The translations under genes and the position numbers were made by a program. This document shows, one piece after another, positions 35,769 to 44,187 of a stretch of DNA of 64,000 nucleotides (position 1 is its first letter; the number at the start of each line of letters is the position of its first letter). The notes beneath the pieces were generated by a model, which saw nothing but the letters and a program-made list of their open reading frames with translations, did no database searches and was not told the origin of the DNA. Source of the stretch: JAFDZV01 sp048594725 (GTDB lineage: Bacteria > Bacteroidota > Ignavibacteria > OLB7); contig JBMDXA010000237.1 in the NCBI GenBank assembly GCA_048594725.1, forward strand, positions 1-64,000, in the 5' to 3' direction.

Positions 35769-36598
35769 CGTCTGTATTTCTGCTCCACTGGTTGTTCGGA
35801 ACGCCCGCGCTCGGCGGCGGCAATAGCCTCCTCGGCGAAAAGGCGGGGAGCGGCGAGACGCTTCGTAAAATATTCGAAATATGCCGAGCGGTTGGCCTCG
35901 GGGGTCTCGAATGCGGGCTCCAGGCCACCGGGAGCATCCATCAGGAGATGATCGGGAACCGATTCGAGAATTTCCCGCAGCACCTCTTCGGTCAGCATCT
36001 CGGAAAGGCGCCTGTCGGCCGCGGCGATATCGCCGGCGAATGGAAGGAGCACATGATCGCGGATGGGAGCGAACGGCGACCGGATTCTGGTATCATCCAG
36101 CGATGCCCAATTATGATGAAAATAGAGGGCCGCGCCATGATCGATCATCCAGACCTGATTTTCCCAGAACATGAGATTGGGATTGCGCGGGGTGCGGTCG
36201 ATATTGGTGACCAGCCCGTCGAACCAGACGATAGCGGCCGCCAGAGCGGGATCGACAGCGGGAACGGCGACGGGATCATAATTAAATGCGCCGGAGAGAT
36301 AGGCCAGCCCCACGTTTGTTCCCCGGCTCCCTTTCAGAATATCCTGAATTTCCGGATCACGCTCGGTACGGCCGAACGACTCATCCATCTGGATCAGCGC
36401 GACCTCGGGGACCGGCAGGCCGAGATGGCGTCCCATCAAACCGACGATGATCTCGGCAACGAGCGCGCGTGCTCCCTGCCCCGCGCCACGAAATTTCGTA
36501 ACGAACGCTCCGGCCTCCTCGGTCTCGATGATCGCCGGCATCGATCCCCCTTCACGAAGCGGGACGATATAACGGGTTGCTGTATAGGTAGATATCAT
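35765..36598 (-). CDS. HipA-like protein kinase
   Basis: 277 residues of the stand-alone HipA-like kinase family. Seen: K35 in FVTKFRG (ATP-binding Lys), D127, catalytic-loop D134 and N139 in NIDRTPRNPNLMFW, and the DFG-equivalent D153 in MIDHG. It has no N-terminal HipA subdomain and no helix-turn-helix partner gene, so it is not a standard HipBA toxin-antitoxin pair. Followed directly by DUF3037. Substrate unknown; true HipA phosphorylates glutamyl-tRNA synthetase. The upstream gap (36599-36864) is filled with microrepeats. Confidence 0.78.
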   Translation of the reverse strand: MISTYTATRYIVPLREGGSMPAIIETEEAGAFVTKFRGAGQGARALVAEIIVGLMGRHLGLPVPEVALIQMDESFGRTERDPEIQDILKGSRGTNVGLAYLSGAFNYDPVAVPAVDPALAAAIVWFDGLVTNIDRTPRNPNLMFWENQVWMIDHGAALYFHHNWASLDDTRIRSPFAPIRDHVLLPFAGDIAAADRRLSEMLTEEVLREILESVPDHLLMDAPGGLEPAFETPEANRSAYFEYFTKRLAAPRLFAEEAIAAAERGRSEQPVEQKYRR

Positions 36599-36864
36599 TG
36601 GGGGAATATAGGACGGGAAAAATCAGGAGTTAAATGTTGGTTCTTGGTCCTTAGTCTTTATGACTTAGTCCTTAGGACGCCGCCTGCGGCGGCTGTAGTA
36701 CGTAGGGGGAGGGTCCGTCGTCAGTGCGCGGGCTGCGCCCGCTGTCAGTGGTCGGTTGCCGTTGATTGCCGGGAGTGCCGGAGGTCTCAGGCAGTTCCGG
36801 TACAAGAGCCATGGACTACCGGGCACGGACAACGGGCCACGGACTACTGACAACGAACCACGGA
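36599..36864. repeat. Microrepeats between HipA-like and EgtA genes
   Basis: Two kinds. About 36637-36700: GGTTCTTGGTCCTTAGTC and ACTTAGTCCTTAGGAC units, then a GCCGCCTGCGGCGGC hairpin with CTGTAGTACGTAG, similar to 60711-60740. About 36810-36870: CCACGGACTAC/CACGGACAACGG units that, read on the reverse strand, begin at the egtA stop codon. Confidence 0.75.
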
Positions 36865-38148
36865 CTACCACTCTTCCTTTTCTCCGGGGGTGATGCCGGG
36901 GAGGGCATATTCTTCATAGAAGCGGGAAACCGAGGCGGCCAGGAGGGGATCGGAGATTGCGGGCATGGCGAGTTCCAGCAGCTCGATTCCGGTATGATGA
37001 TCGGCATGCCAGAACCCGTCATGCTCATGGCAGAGCGGGTCACGACGGCGGAGGCGGCGTTCGAGACGTTCCAGCGCCGCACGCCGCAACTGGTCATCGT
37101 ACATGAGGGTGGAGGCCAGAGCCACCGGCACATCCCAGAGCGCCGGGGGGAGCGCATCGATGGAACGAAGCTCCATCCAGCCGCGCGCGCGCACATCGGG
37201 AAAAAGGGTTGTCAGATGAGTGAGCCAGTCGTTCCAATCCGGGTAGCGATGCCGGGATGTCCCGGCCATCCACTGGCGGAAGCTCAGCCCCTCATCGGGA
37301 AGGGTGTAGCCACCGGCGCCATCGGGAAGAAGCATCACCGAGGCATCCAGCGCGAAGCGGAGATAATCGGCCACCGGATCGAGATCGGGGCGATCGTAGA
37401 GACGGCCGGTGCGCGCCGGATCGGCATGGCGCCAGATCTCGTAGCGGAAGCTCCGGTACTGCCGTCCCTCGTAACGATGCGGGGAATTGGCGAACAGAAC
37501 GTTCAGAGAAGGAGCGATCATATTGGCGAGCCGCCAGCGCTCGGCCACGGTTTCGGTAGGGCCGAAATCGAGATTGATCTGCAGCGAGCAGGTGGCGCGC
37601 ATCATCCGGCGGCCGAACGGGCCGATGGCGGAGAAATGCCGGTCCATCGCCAGATAGCGGGGTTTGCGGACGAGGAGTTGCAGATCATCCTCGGCGCAAT
37701 GCCGGTTGTAGCCGCAGGAGAGCAGGCGCACGCCGGAATTCCCGGCGGCAGTTTCCAGATCGGCCACCACGGAACGAAGATCATCCAGTGCCAGAGCGGC
37801 GGTAGCGAGCGGAGGCCCGCTATATTCCACCTGCCCTGCCGGCTCCAGGGTGATGCGCCCGCCGCCCGGAAATTCCACGGCGATGGAATCGTAATCATCC
37901 CCCGAGAACGTTCCTCCCCGCATGCCGGCGAGAGTTTCCAGCAGAGGAAAAAGCCCCGCCTCCTCCCCGCCCTCCGGACGCAGCGGCACAGGAGCAGAGC
38001 TTCCGGTGCCGGGACCGGCCACCACCGCAAGCAGCTCCAGCTCCAGCCCGACCCGTTTATCCGGAGCGGACGTGCCGGCTGAAAAAAGCCGCGAGCCGAT
38101 CATCTCGTACAGAGACGACTCATTCAGTATGGGCGTTGAAGAAGGCAA
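36865..38148 (-). CDS. egtA: Glutamate-cysteine ligase of the ergothioneine cluster
   Basis: 427 residues of the GCS2-type glutamate-cysteine ligase family, which makes gamma-glutamylcysteine from Glu, Cys and ATP. Seen: VGLELELLAV (substrate/metal Glu residues), GRITLEPAGQVEYSG, RMMRATCSLQINLDFG and GWMELRSIDALP, all typical of this family. Its position directly after egtB and egtD points to EgtA, supplying gamma-glutamylcysteine as sulfur donor for EgtB. The egtD start is 57 bp past nothing else, and the gap to egtD is 56 bp. The stop codon lies in a microrepeat. Confidence 0.85.
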   Translation of the reverse strand: MPSSTPILNESSLYEMIGSRLFSAGTSAPDKRVGLELELLAVVAGPGTGSSAPVPLRPEGGEEAGLFPLLETLAGMRGGTFSGDDYDSIAVEFPGGGRITLEPAGQVEYSGPPLATAALALDDLRSVVADLETAAGNSGVRLLSCGYNRHCAEDDLQLLVRKPRYLAMDRHFSAIGPFGRRMMRATCSLQINLDFGPTETVAERWRLANMIAPSLNVLFANSPHRYEGRQYRSFRYEIWRHADPARTGRLYDRPDLDPVADYLRFALDASVMLLPDGAGGYTLPDEGLSFRQWMAGTSRHRYPDWNDWLTHLTTLFPDVRARGWMELRSIDALPPALWDVPVALASTLMYDDQLRRAALERLERRLRRRDPLCHEHDGFWHADHHTGIELLELAMPAISDPLLAASVSRFYEEYALPGITPGEKEEW

Positions 38149-38204
38149 GAAGAGAGAAAAAAGGGATTATAAGAAAATGCGAATGCTCCATTACGATCTA
38201 CCGC

Positions 38205-39206
38205 TTACGCCGCTCTCTCCGCCAGGCAGAGGGCGAAGAGCTCATCGGGATCGGAGTGGAAGCCGGTCAGCTTCATGCCCCCCGCGCCGAGAAGCGCTTC
38301 GACGCTGGCGCGGGTGAATTTCCGGCTGATCTCGGTAAGGATGGTTTCACCGCGATGGAACGAGTACTCCTCCCCGATCGCTCCAACCCGTACGGTCTGA
38401 TCGCGGAGGCTTGCCAGATGCATTTCGATCTGCGACTCGCGCGGATTATAGAACGCATAATGCGAGAATGCGGAGGGGTCGAAATCCCCCTGAAGCTCGC
38501 GGTTCACCACATCGAGCACATTCAGGTTGAATTGGGCGGTCACCCCCTGCGAATCATTATATGCGGCATTAAGACGTTCCGGCTCCTTCACCAGATCCAC
38601 ACCCAGCAGGAACAGATCATCCTCTCCCATCCCGCCGGCCACATTGCGGAGAAAATCGACGGCATCCTCATGCCGGAAGTTGCCGATTGTCCCGCCCAGA
38701 AATATCACCAGACTTTTTTCTCCTCCGGAGAGTCCGTGCAATCCATCGCGAAAATCGCCGATCACCGCATCGACGCGGACGCCCGGATATTCCTCTACCA
38801 CCTCCCTGGAGGAAGCTACCAGCATTTCGCGGCTGATATCGATAGGCACATAGCGCCGGAGCGTGCCGGCATCTCTCATGGCGCTCAGCAGCAGGCGGGT
38901 TTTGATTGCGCTTCCCGAACCGAATTCCACAAGGCATTCCGGACGATAGGTTCCGGCAAGTTCCGGAGCGAGGCGCTCCAGGATGGAACGCTCGGTACGG
39001 GTCTGATAATATTCCGGCAGAACGGTTATCGCCTCGAACAGCTCGGCGCCGCGCTCATCATAGAAATATTTCGGGGGAAGCTCCTTCAGCCTGCCCGAGA
39101 GCCCATCGCGAACATCCTCTGCCAGACCGGAGCGATAATCGCCGATCTGCGAGCGTTCCTCGATGCCGATATTCTCCGCGATAACTTCGCCCTTCAGATG
39201 AGGCAT
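38205..39206 (-). CDS. egtD: L-histidine N-alpha-methyltransferase
   Basis: 333 residues. Converts histidine to hercynine (trimethylhistidine) using three S-adenosylmethionine, the first step of ergothioneine synthesis. Seen: LPPKYFYDERGAELFEAIT, LPEYYQTRTERSIL, the SAM motif LVEFGSGSAIKTRLLL, FLGGTIGNF, LNAAYNDSQGVTAQFNLNVL and EYSFHRGETILTEIS, all EgtD hallmarks. Length matches the family (about 320). Between egtB and egtA on the same strand (gaps of 52 and 56 bp), so a single operon is likely. Confidence 0.95.
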   Translation of the reverse strand: MPHLKGEVIAENIGIEERSQIGDYRSGLAEDVRDGLSGRLKELPPKYFYDERGAELFEAITVLPEYYQTRTERSILERLAPELAGTYRPECLVEFGSGSAIKTRLLLSAMRDAGTLRRYVPIDISREMLVASSREVVEEYPGVRVDAVIGDFRDGLHGLSGGEKSLVIFLGGTIGNFRHEDAVDFLRNVAGGMGEDDLFLLGVDLVKEPERLNAAYNDSQGVTAQFNLNVLDVVNRELQGDFDPSAFSHYAFYNPRESQIEMHLASLRDQTVRVGAIGEEYSFHRGETILTEISRKFTRASVEALLGAGGMKLTGFHSDPDELFALCLAERAA

Positions 39207-39258
39207 GAGATGTCAGTTTTTAGATCTTGGTTATTACTTCGCAGCCACTCTCCGCGGC

Positions 39259-40587
39259 CTATTTTGCGCAGCGGAATCCGCTGAATATCTGGCGGCGGAT
39301 GGGATAATCCCAATTGCGGAAGGTATTACGGATGGCACCGGGGCGCGTGGCCCAGCTTCCTCCACGGAGTATCTTGTAATCGGGCCCGAAAAACACCTTC
39401 GAATATTCGTCGTACGGAAACACCTCGAACCCCTGGTAGGGGGAGAAATCGCTCGCGGTCCACTCCCACACATCACCGATCATCTGATGGCAACCAACGG
39501 CACTGGCTCCGGCCGGGTATGCCCCGATCTCGGCGGCCATGTAGCCACGCTGGTCGAGATTCGCGTGCTCGTCTGCGGGGGCCGCATCGCCCCAGGGATA
39601 GAGCCGCTGCGTGCCGGTAGCGGGGTCCCACGAAGCCGCCTTTTCCCACTCCGGTTCGGTGGGAAGGCGCTTGCCGGCAAACCGGGCATAGGCCAGCGCC
39701 TCGTACCAGCAGACATGCACCACCGGGCGGCGCGGGTTCACCGGCTCGGTATGATCCATGGATCGGGTATGCCAGCGGCCGTCCTCATCGCGCGTCCAGT
39801 GTTTCGGCGCCTCTATCCCCTCGCCGCTGATAAACGCCCATCCGGCATCCTCCCAGTATTCGCGCGTCCGGTATCCTCCGGCATCGACGAACTCCATGAA
39901 CTCGCCATTGGAGACCGGCGCCACATCGATCATGAACTCCGGGAGATAGAGCCGGTGTTTCGGGCGCTCGTTATCGTAGGCCACGGCACGATCATCGGTT
40001 CCCATGAAGAACTCCCCGGCCGGAACACTCACCATCCCTCCCACCGCAGGATCTCCCGGCGGGAGCGGGCGGCGGTGCAGCGGATGATACGGCTCCCCCT
40101 GCTTGAGCTGAAGGGTGGCGAGGATGGTCTCATCGTGCTGATACTCGTGCTGAAGGAGCATCTGGTAGAGATAGCCATCGGCGAGCAACGGATCATCCCC
40201 GGACAGATCGGCGGAGGCCAGACCGGCCAGCATATGCGAGCGCACCTCATCGAGATAGGCGAGCACCCCCTCGTAGCGGGGGAGCGGAAGCTGGTCGCGG
40301 GTTGAACGGGGATTGAGCATCGCATCGTACATGCGATCGTACTCCGGGCGGATGGAGCCACCGAAGCGGCGCACGCCCCACAATTCCTCGAAGTTGCCGA
40401 TATGCCCCACATCCCAGATGATGGGGCTCATCAGGCGATCCTGCTGTACGAACAGTTCCTCCACCGGAAGCGGGGCTATCAGTTCCAGGGTCCGGGCGCG
40501 GCATTCCCGAAAAAGCTCGGCAATCCCCTCGCGAAGCGCCGTCACGCCGGTGGCCTCGCTGGTGGTAGTCTCAAAGGTTGTGCTCAT
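39259..40587 (-). CDS. egtB: Ergothioneine biosynthesis sulfoxide synthase EgtB
   Basis: 442 residues from the ATG at 40587 (MSTTFETTT...); the open frame to 40839 adds an Arg-rich segment overlapping a promoter-like element and is rejected. Non-haem iron enzyme that joins hercynine and a thiol (gamma-Glu-Cys or Cys) with O2. The N-terminal DinB-like domain carries the iron ligands: His in WDVGHIGNFEEL and H147/H151 in HEYQHDETIL. The C-terminal FGE-sulfatase domain has PVSNGEFMEFVDAGGY, RRPVVHVCWYEALAYARFAG, LPTEPEWEKAA and WEWTASDFSPYQGF. First gene of the egtBDA operon. Confidence 0.95.
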   Translation of the reverse strand: MSTTFETTTSEATGVTALREGIAELFRECRARTLELIAPLPVEELFVQQDRLMSPIIWDVGHIGNFEELWGVRRFGGSIRPEYDRMYDAMLNPRSTRDQLPLPRYEGVLAYLDEVRSHMLAGLASADLSGDDPLLADGYLYQMLLQHEYQHDETILATLQLKQGEPYHPLHRRPLPPGDPAVGGMVSVPAGEFFMGTDDRAVAYDNERPKHRLYLPEFMIDVAPVSNGEFMEFVDAGGYRTREYWEDAGWAFISGEGIEAPKHWTRDEDGRWHTRSMDHTEPVNPRRPVVHVCWYEALAYARFAGKRLPTEPEWEKAASWDPATGTQRLYPWGDAAPADEHANLDQRGYMAAEIGAYPAGASAVGCHQMIGDVWEWTASDFSPYQGFEVFPYDEYSKVFFGPDYKILRGGSWATRPGAIRNTFRNWDYPIRRQIFSGFRCAK

Positions 40588-40905
40588 GTCGGAGAAGATA
40601 CAAGAGGATTGTGAAAACCGGACCCGGCGTCCCGTCCGGCGGGGCCCTGGGCCGCTTGTCCGGACCGGCGCAAGATACGCCCGGCGGCCGGGAAATAACA
40701 GCATCGGTACAACGGTCGGGAACAACGCCGGGGCGCAGAACGTGCCCGAAACAAACGCCGGCGACCCGCGCCGGAGCACGGATCGCCGGAATAACCTGAA
40801 ATCGGCATGAACGGGGCGGGAGGAAGCCCGCGCCATCACCCCCTGGCGGACAGGGGACCGGAGAGCCGGGAGGAGATTATCATCTCATCATCCCTTCTCT
40901 CCTCA
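40588..40905. promoter_or_regulatory. egtB upstream region
   Basis: No gene seen. Reverse-strand CGTATCTTG (plus 40671-40679) lies about 85 bp before egtB and is identical to the 9-mer upstream of three other genes, so it is proposed as the -7 element of the egt operon. No terminator was recognised for the dehydrogenase gene that ends at 40906. Confidence 0.45.
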
Positions 40906-42450
40906 CTACCGCACAACGCTGATGCTGCCGGTAACGGAGCCCTCGGCGGCCTCAACACGATAGAAGTAGGTGCCTGCCGGCAGCCCCCTGGTATCGAACG
41001 TAAGGCTCTGCTCTCCCATCTCGAAGGTCCGGTTGGAGGCCAGCACCATGGCGGGCTTGCCGGCCACATCCAGCAGCGTCACGGTGACGGGCGAGGACTG
41101 GCGCAGCGAGAAGCGGAGCGTGGAGACGCCGGAAACCGGGTTCGGATAGACATTCGCCATGGAGATGGTGCCGGAGGCATCGAAGGCATCCTGCACACCG
41201 AGCGACTGCTCGCGCGTGATATAGAAGATCGCCTGGGTTTCGGCATCGGAGGTCAGATAGAGATTGCCCATCATATCGGACTCCAGCCCCACCGGGCGCC
41301 CCCAGGAGCTGCCGCTGCTATCGGTGAGGAAGCCGGTGAGGAAATCGCTCACGCTGTTGGCAACCGAATCCTGGTCGTTATCGAAATCGAGGTACATCAC
41401 CTTGTAGCCGGTCGGCGGCTGGCGGTTCCATGATCCGCGCGACACCACGAAGGCACCACGGCGGTAGCCTTCCGGGAAGGCGTTGGTATTCGGGAACTCG
41501 ATAGCCATCAGGGCGCTGTGCGCCTGCACGAGCGCGCCGGGGGAGGCCATCGTCATCACGCGCGCGCTATCGGCGGCGGTGACCGGAAGAAGCGCCTGAT
41601 AATCGGCGGCCTTGGTGAAATCGTTGTAGACCTGGTAGCCGTAGGCGAACGGCCAGCCGTAGAACCCGTTTTCGCGAACCAGATCGACCCATTCCGGCGG
41701 GATATCGTTCCCCTGGTTGTCGTGGCCGTTGTTGGTGGCCCAGAGCTGGCCGGTGCGCGGGTGGAGCGTCATGCCGACGGCATTGCGAACGCCGCTTGCG
41801 TATACGCGGCGGCCGCTCCCATCGATATTATACTCGGCGATGATGGCGCGGTCCTCCTCGCGGCAGACGTTGCAGGAGGAGCCGATGGAGATATAGATCT
41901 TCCCCTTCAGCGAGTCGATCACGATGGTACGGCTGGTATGATTGCCACCGGTGGGGATGCCGCTGATGATATCGCTGCGCGACTCGTAATAGCCATCGCC
42001 GTTATCATCGGTAAGGCGTACCACGTTCCCGGCCTCGGCCACGTACATGGCTCCGTTGTAGAACTTCAGATCATGGCCGAAGACATTTTCGGCGGCGACG
42101 ATGGCGGTATCTGCCACACCGTCGCGCGGATTCTTATCGGGGAGCGCCATCACGCGCCCGGAGGTGACGTTGGCAACGTAGAGAACGGAATCCGGCCCCC
42201 AGGTAAGGAAGCGGGGCTTGTTGAGCCCGGATCCCGCATAGAACACATTGACTCTCCACCCCTCCGGCACATTCAAGGTATGCCCGTCCAGGTTCATCCC
42301 CTGGAACTTATCCGGCACCATCACGGAGGTGGTCATCAGGGGCATATCCACATGGGGGGTCATCGGCACGGTGCCGGGCTGCGCCAGGGCGGCCGTCCCG
42401 GCAAGTGCCGTGGCTGCTATAGCCGAAAGCATTCTTGCGCGCACATTCAT
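40906..42450 (-). CDS. Secreted sugar dehydrogenase-like propeller with type IX sorting domain
   Basis: 514 residues. A signal peptide (MNVRARMLSAIAATALAGTAALAQ) is followed by a six-blade propeller of the soluble PQQ glucose/sorbosone dehydrogenase family: LNVPEGWRVNVFYAGSGLNK, NHTSRTIVIDSLKGKIYISIG, SGVRNAVGMTLHPRTGQLWATNNGHD, NDIPPEWVDLVRENGFYGWP. The last about 90 residues (about 424-514, MANVYPNPVSG...GTYFYRVEAAEG) are a type IX secretion system type-A sorting domain, so the protein should be exported to the surface or medium. The family oxidises sugars with PQQ; cofactor and substrate are not shown here. This is the only clear type IX cargo in the window. Confidence 0.85.
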   Translation of the reverse strand: MNVRARMLSAIAATALAGTAALAQPGTVPMTPHVDMPLMTTSVMVPDKFQGMNLDGHTLNVPEGWRVNVFYAGSGLNKPRFLTWGPDSVLYVANVTSGRVMALPDKNPRDGVADTAIVAAENVFGHDLKFYNGAMYVAEAGNVVRLTDDNGDGYYESRSDIISGIPTGGNHTSRTIVIDSLKGKIYISIGSSCNVCREEDRAIIAEYNIDGSGRRVYASGVRNAVGMTLHPRTGQLWATNNGHDNQGNDIPPEWVDLVRENGFYGWPFAYGYQVYNDFTKAADYQALLPVTAADSARVMTMASPGALVQAHSALMAIEFPNTNAFPEGYRRGAFVVSRGSWNRQPPTGYKVMYLDFDNDQDSVANSVSDFLTGFLTDSSGSSWGRPVGLESDMMGNLYLTSDAETQAIFYITREQSLGVQDAFDASGTISMANVYPNPVSGVSTLRFSLRQSSPVTVTLLDVAGKPAMVLASNRTFEMGEQSLTFDTRGLPAGTYFYRVEAAEGSVTGSISVVR

Positions 42451-42844
42451 AACGAGCTCATAAAATAGAGTGAACGATCATCAGCCGGCAGCCGCAACGG
42501 GCTACCCGGCAGAGCGATGATCGCAGGCAACGAGGTGGGCCCGTGCAACGGGCCGCATCAGGGATTACGGTTACAGCAATCGTGCCGATTCCGACAGGGG
42601 AAGCCGGGGGGATGCGGGGGATCTGAAAACTGCTGCGATCGTGGCGATGGGTTTCTCTGCGCTGCCTGGTGCGGCTACGAACCATGAATGCCCGAAGTCC
42701 GGAGGGAAAACAGAGCAGGGAGAGTTTCGTGTACCGGACACGTCGCTCTCCCTGCTGGTAACCATCTATCTATCTCCCACCTCTCCGCCACGGACCACGG
42801 AGGGCGGGCGAAGCCCGCGCAACGACCACGGCCCCTCCTCCCTC
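42451..42844. other. Intergenic region with terminator and microrepeat
   Basis: No gene seen. A long terminator hairpin is at 42714-42756; about 42775-42840 has CCACGGACCACGG and similar degenerate units related to those at 36810. Confidence 0.55.
42714..42756 (-). terminator. Terminator of the sigma/sensor operon
   Basis: AGCAGGGAGAG (42714-42724) pairs with CTCTCCCTGCT (42746-42756), and the loop contains a second pairing CGTGT/ACACG. On the reverse strand it is followed by CTGTTTTCCC. It is about 90 bp past the stop at 42845. Confidence 0.8.
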
Positions 42845-43798
42845 TCATCCTCCCTCGGCCACGGTATCGGGGCGCTTGGGGCGGCGCTTCTGCTTGAGCT
42901 TCTCCCCCATCTCATCGCGCATCGCCAGCCAGCGCTCCTGCTGGTCGGCGGTGAGAAGGTTCATGATCTGCTGATCCATCTGCTGCACCGCCTCTCCCAC
43001 CTTGCGGCGCTTGACGATGGGGCGCTCGGCCTCCTCGGCCTTGATCTGCTTGATCGCCAGGCGGGCATCGGCCATGATCTTCTTGAAGCTGGCGGTCTGC
43101 TCATCGCTCAATCCGAGGCGTCCCTGCACTCGTTTCAGCTCCCCTCCCATAAACGGAGGTTTATCGCCGGTGGGCTGCGGGGCCTGGGGCGAGGTACAGG
43201 TCTTCAGCGACGCACAGGTTTTCAGCGTGGAATCGGCCGGGCGCAGCGTTACCGACAGGGGCATCTGCTGGGCAGCAACGGGGGTCTCGGGGGACTGGCT
43301 GGCCCTGGGCGCGGCCGCGGTTCCCTTGCCGGAGAGCGGAACGGGGGCTGCGGGGGCCGGAAGCGTCCCGGAGTGAGGAGGGGGTCCTCCCCTCGGATGG
43401 GGGCGCGGTCCGGGGCCCGGCCCCTTTCGCTCGTTCGGGAGGAAGCGGCGGAAGCGCTGTTCCTGGTCGCGGAACAGCTCCCGCTGCTCCACGGTAAGGG
43501 TGGGCATGATACGAACCGCGAGGGTATCGATCAGGGTATTGTATCGCTGGGAGGTCTCTTCGCGCAGGGCGGCCATCTGGCTATAGGTGCGTTCCAGCTC
43601 ATCCTTCAGGGAATCGCGCTGTGTCTCGGTAAGCTGAAGCCGCCGTTCGAAATGGTGGATGAAGCCTTCGCGGCTGCGCAGCCCGGCGGTTTCGCGTGCG
43701 CGGTCGCGCATCACCACTCCAAAGACAAGCGCGCCGCAGAGGGCTCCGATCACGAAGACACCGCTCAATCCCAGTATCGCTTGCGTACGTTTGGTCAT
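42845..43798 (-). CDS. Membrane-anchored Spy/CnrX-like periplasmic sensor
   Basis: 317 residues from the ATG at 43798; the frame opens at 43873 but the later start places a transmembrane helix at the N-terminus (GLSGVFVIGALCGALVFGVV). The periplasmic part has two helical LTxxQ-like regions: RRLQLTETQRDSLKDELERT (about 50) and RLGLSDEQTASFKKIMADAR (about 225) with LLTADQQERWLAMRDEM, the pattern of Spy/CpxP/metal-resistance sensors. They are joined by a Pro/Ala-rich linker (GPGPRPHPRGGPPPHSG). It starts 7 bp after the stop of a small membrane protein gene and follows an ECF sigma gene, an arrangement like cnrHYX. Likely senses envelope stress or metal; the signal is inferred. Confidence 0.7.
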   Translation of the reverse strand: MTKRTQAILGLSGVFVIGALCGALVFGVVMRDRARETAGLRSREGFIHHFERRLQLTETQRDSLKDELERTYSQMAALREETSQRYNTLIDTLAVRIMPTLTVEQRELFRDQEQRFRRFLPNERKGPGPGPRPHPRGGPPPHSGTLPAPAAPVPLSGKGTAAAPRASQSPETPVAAQQMPLSVTLRPADSTLKTCASLKTCTSPQAPQPTGDKPPFMGGELKRVQGRLGLSDEQTASFKKIMADARLAIKQIKAEEAERPIVKRRKVGEAVQQMDQQIMNLLTADQQERWLAMRDEMGEKLKQKRRPKRPDTVAEGG

Positions 43799-43805
43799 CA
43801 CTGTA

Positions 43806-44075
43806 TCAGGGTAACGGAATAATGCTGCTGAACGCCTCGTATTGTGTAACCGAATCGATGATGCCCGGACCATCGCCGGCCATCCCGAGGATAATCAGCA
43901 GAACGGCGATCGCGCCGAAGGCGATGCCGGCGCGAGGGGTCAGGCTGAGAAGAAAATCCCAGAGCGTGGAGCCCCCCTCCACCATCGCGGCGTTTGCAAC
44001 GCGCTCGGCGAATCCGTAGGGGAGGTCTGGCGGGAAGGATTCCCGCATCATCCGTTCTATCGATGTATCGGACAT
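43806..44075 (-). CDS. Small single-pass membrane protein, putative anti-sigma factor
   Basis: 89 residues: a hydrophilic cytoplasmic part (MSDTSIERMMRESFPPDLPYGFAERV) and one membrane helix (AGIAFGAIAVLLIILGMAG), with a short outer tail. No zinc-binding HxxxCxxC motif. Its position between an ECF sigma gene and a periplasmic sensor gene suggests a CnrY-like membrane anti-sigma factor. There is no sequence family match I can name. Part of the 44790-42845 operon. Confidence 0.6.
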   Translation of the reverse strand: MSDTSIERMMRESFPPDLPYGFAERVANAAMVEGGSTLWDFLLSLTPRAGIAFGAIAVLLIILGMAGDGPGIIDSVTQYEAFSSIIPLP

Positions 44076-44187
44076 GGCTGTTCAGATCAAAGTTCACTAC
44101 ATATGGCCCGGCGTTCCTGGGGCCGCAACGGCGATGATATCCGGCAGATCCCGATTCCGGGGAGGCCGGCATACCGCCGCGTCTGAA

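Noticed and set aside
35765..36598. Classical HipBA toxin-antitoxin pair
   Set aside because: No helix-turn-helix HipB gene adjoins and the HipA N-terminal subdomain is missing; kept as HipA-like kinase with DUF3037.
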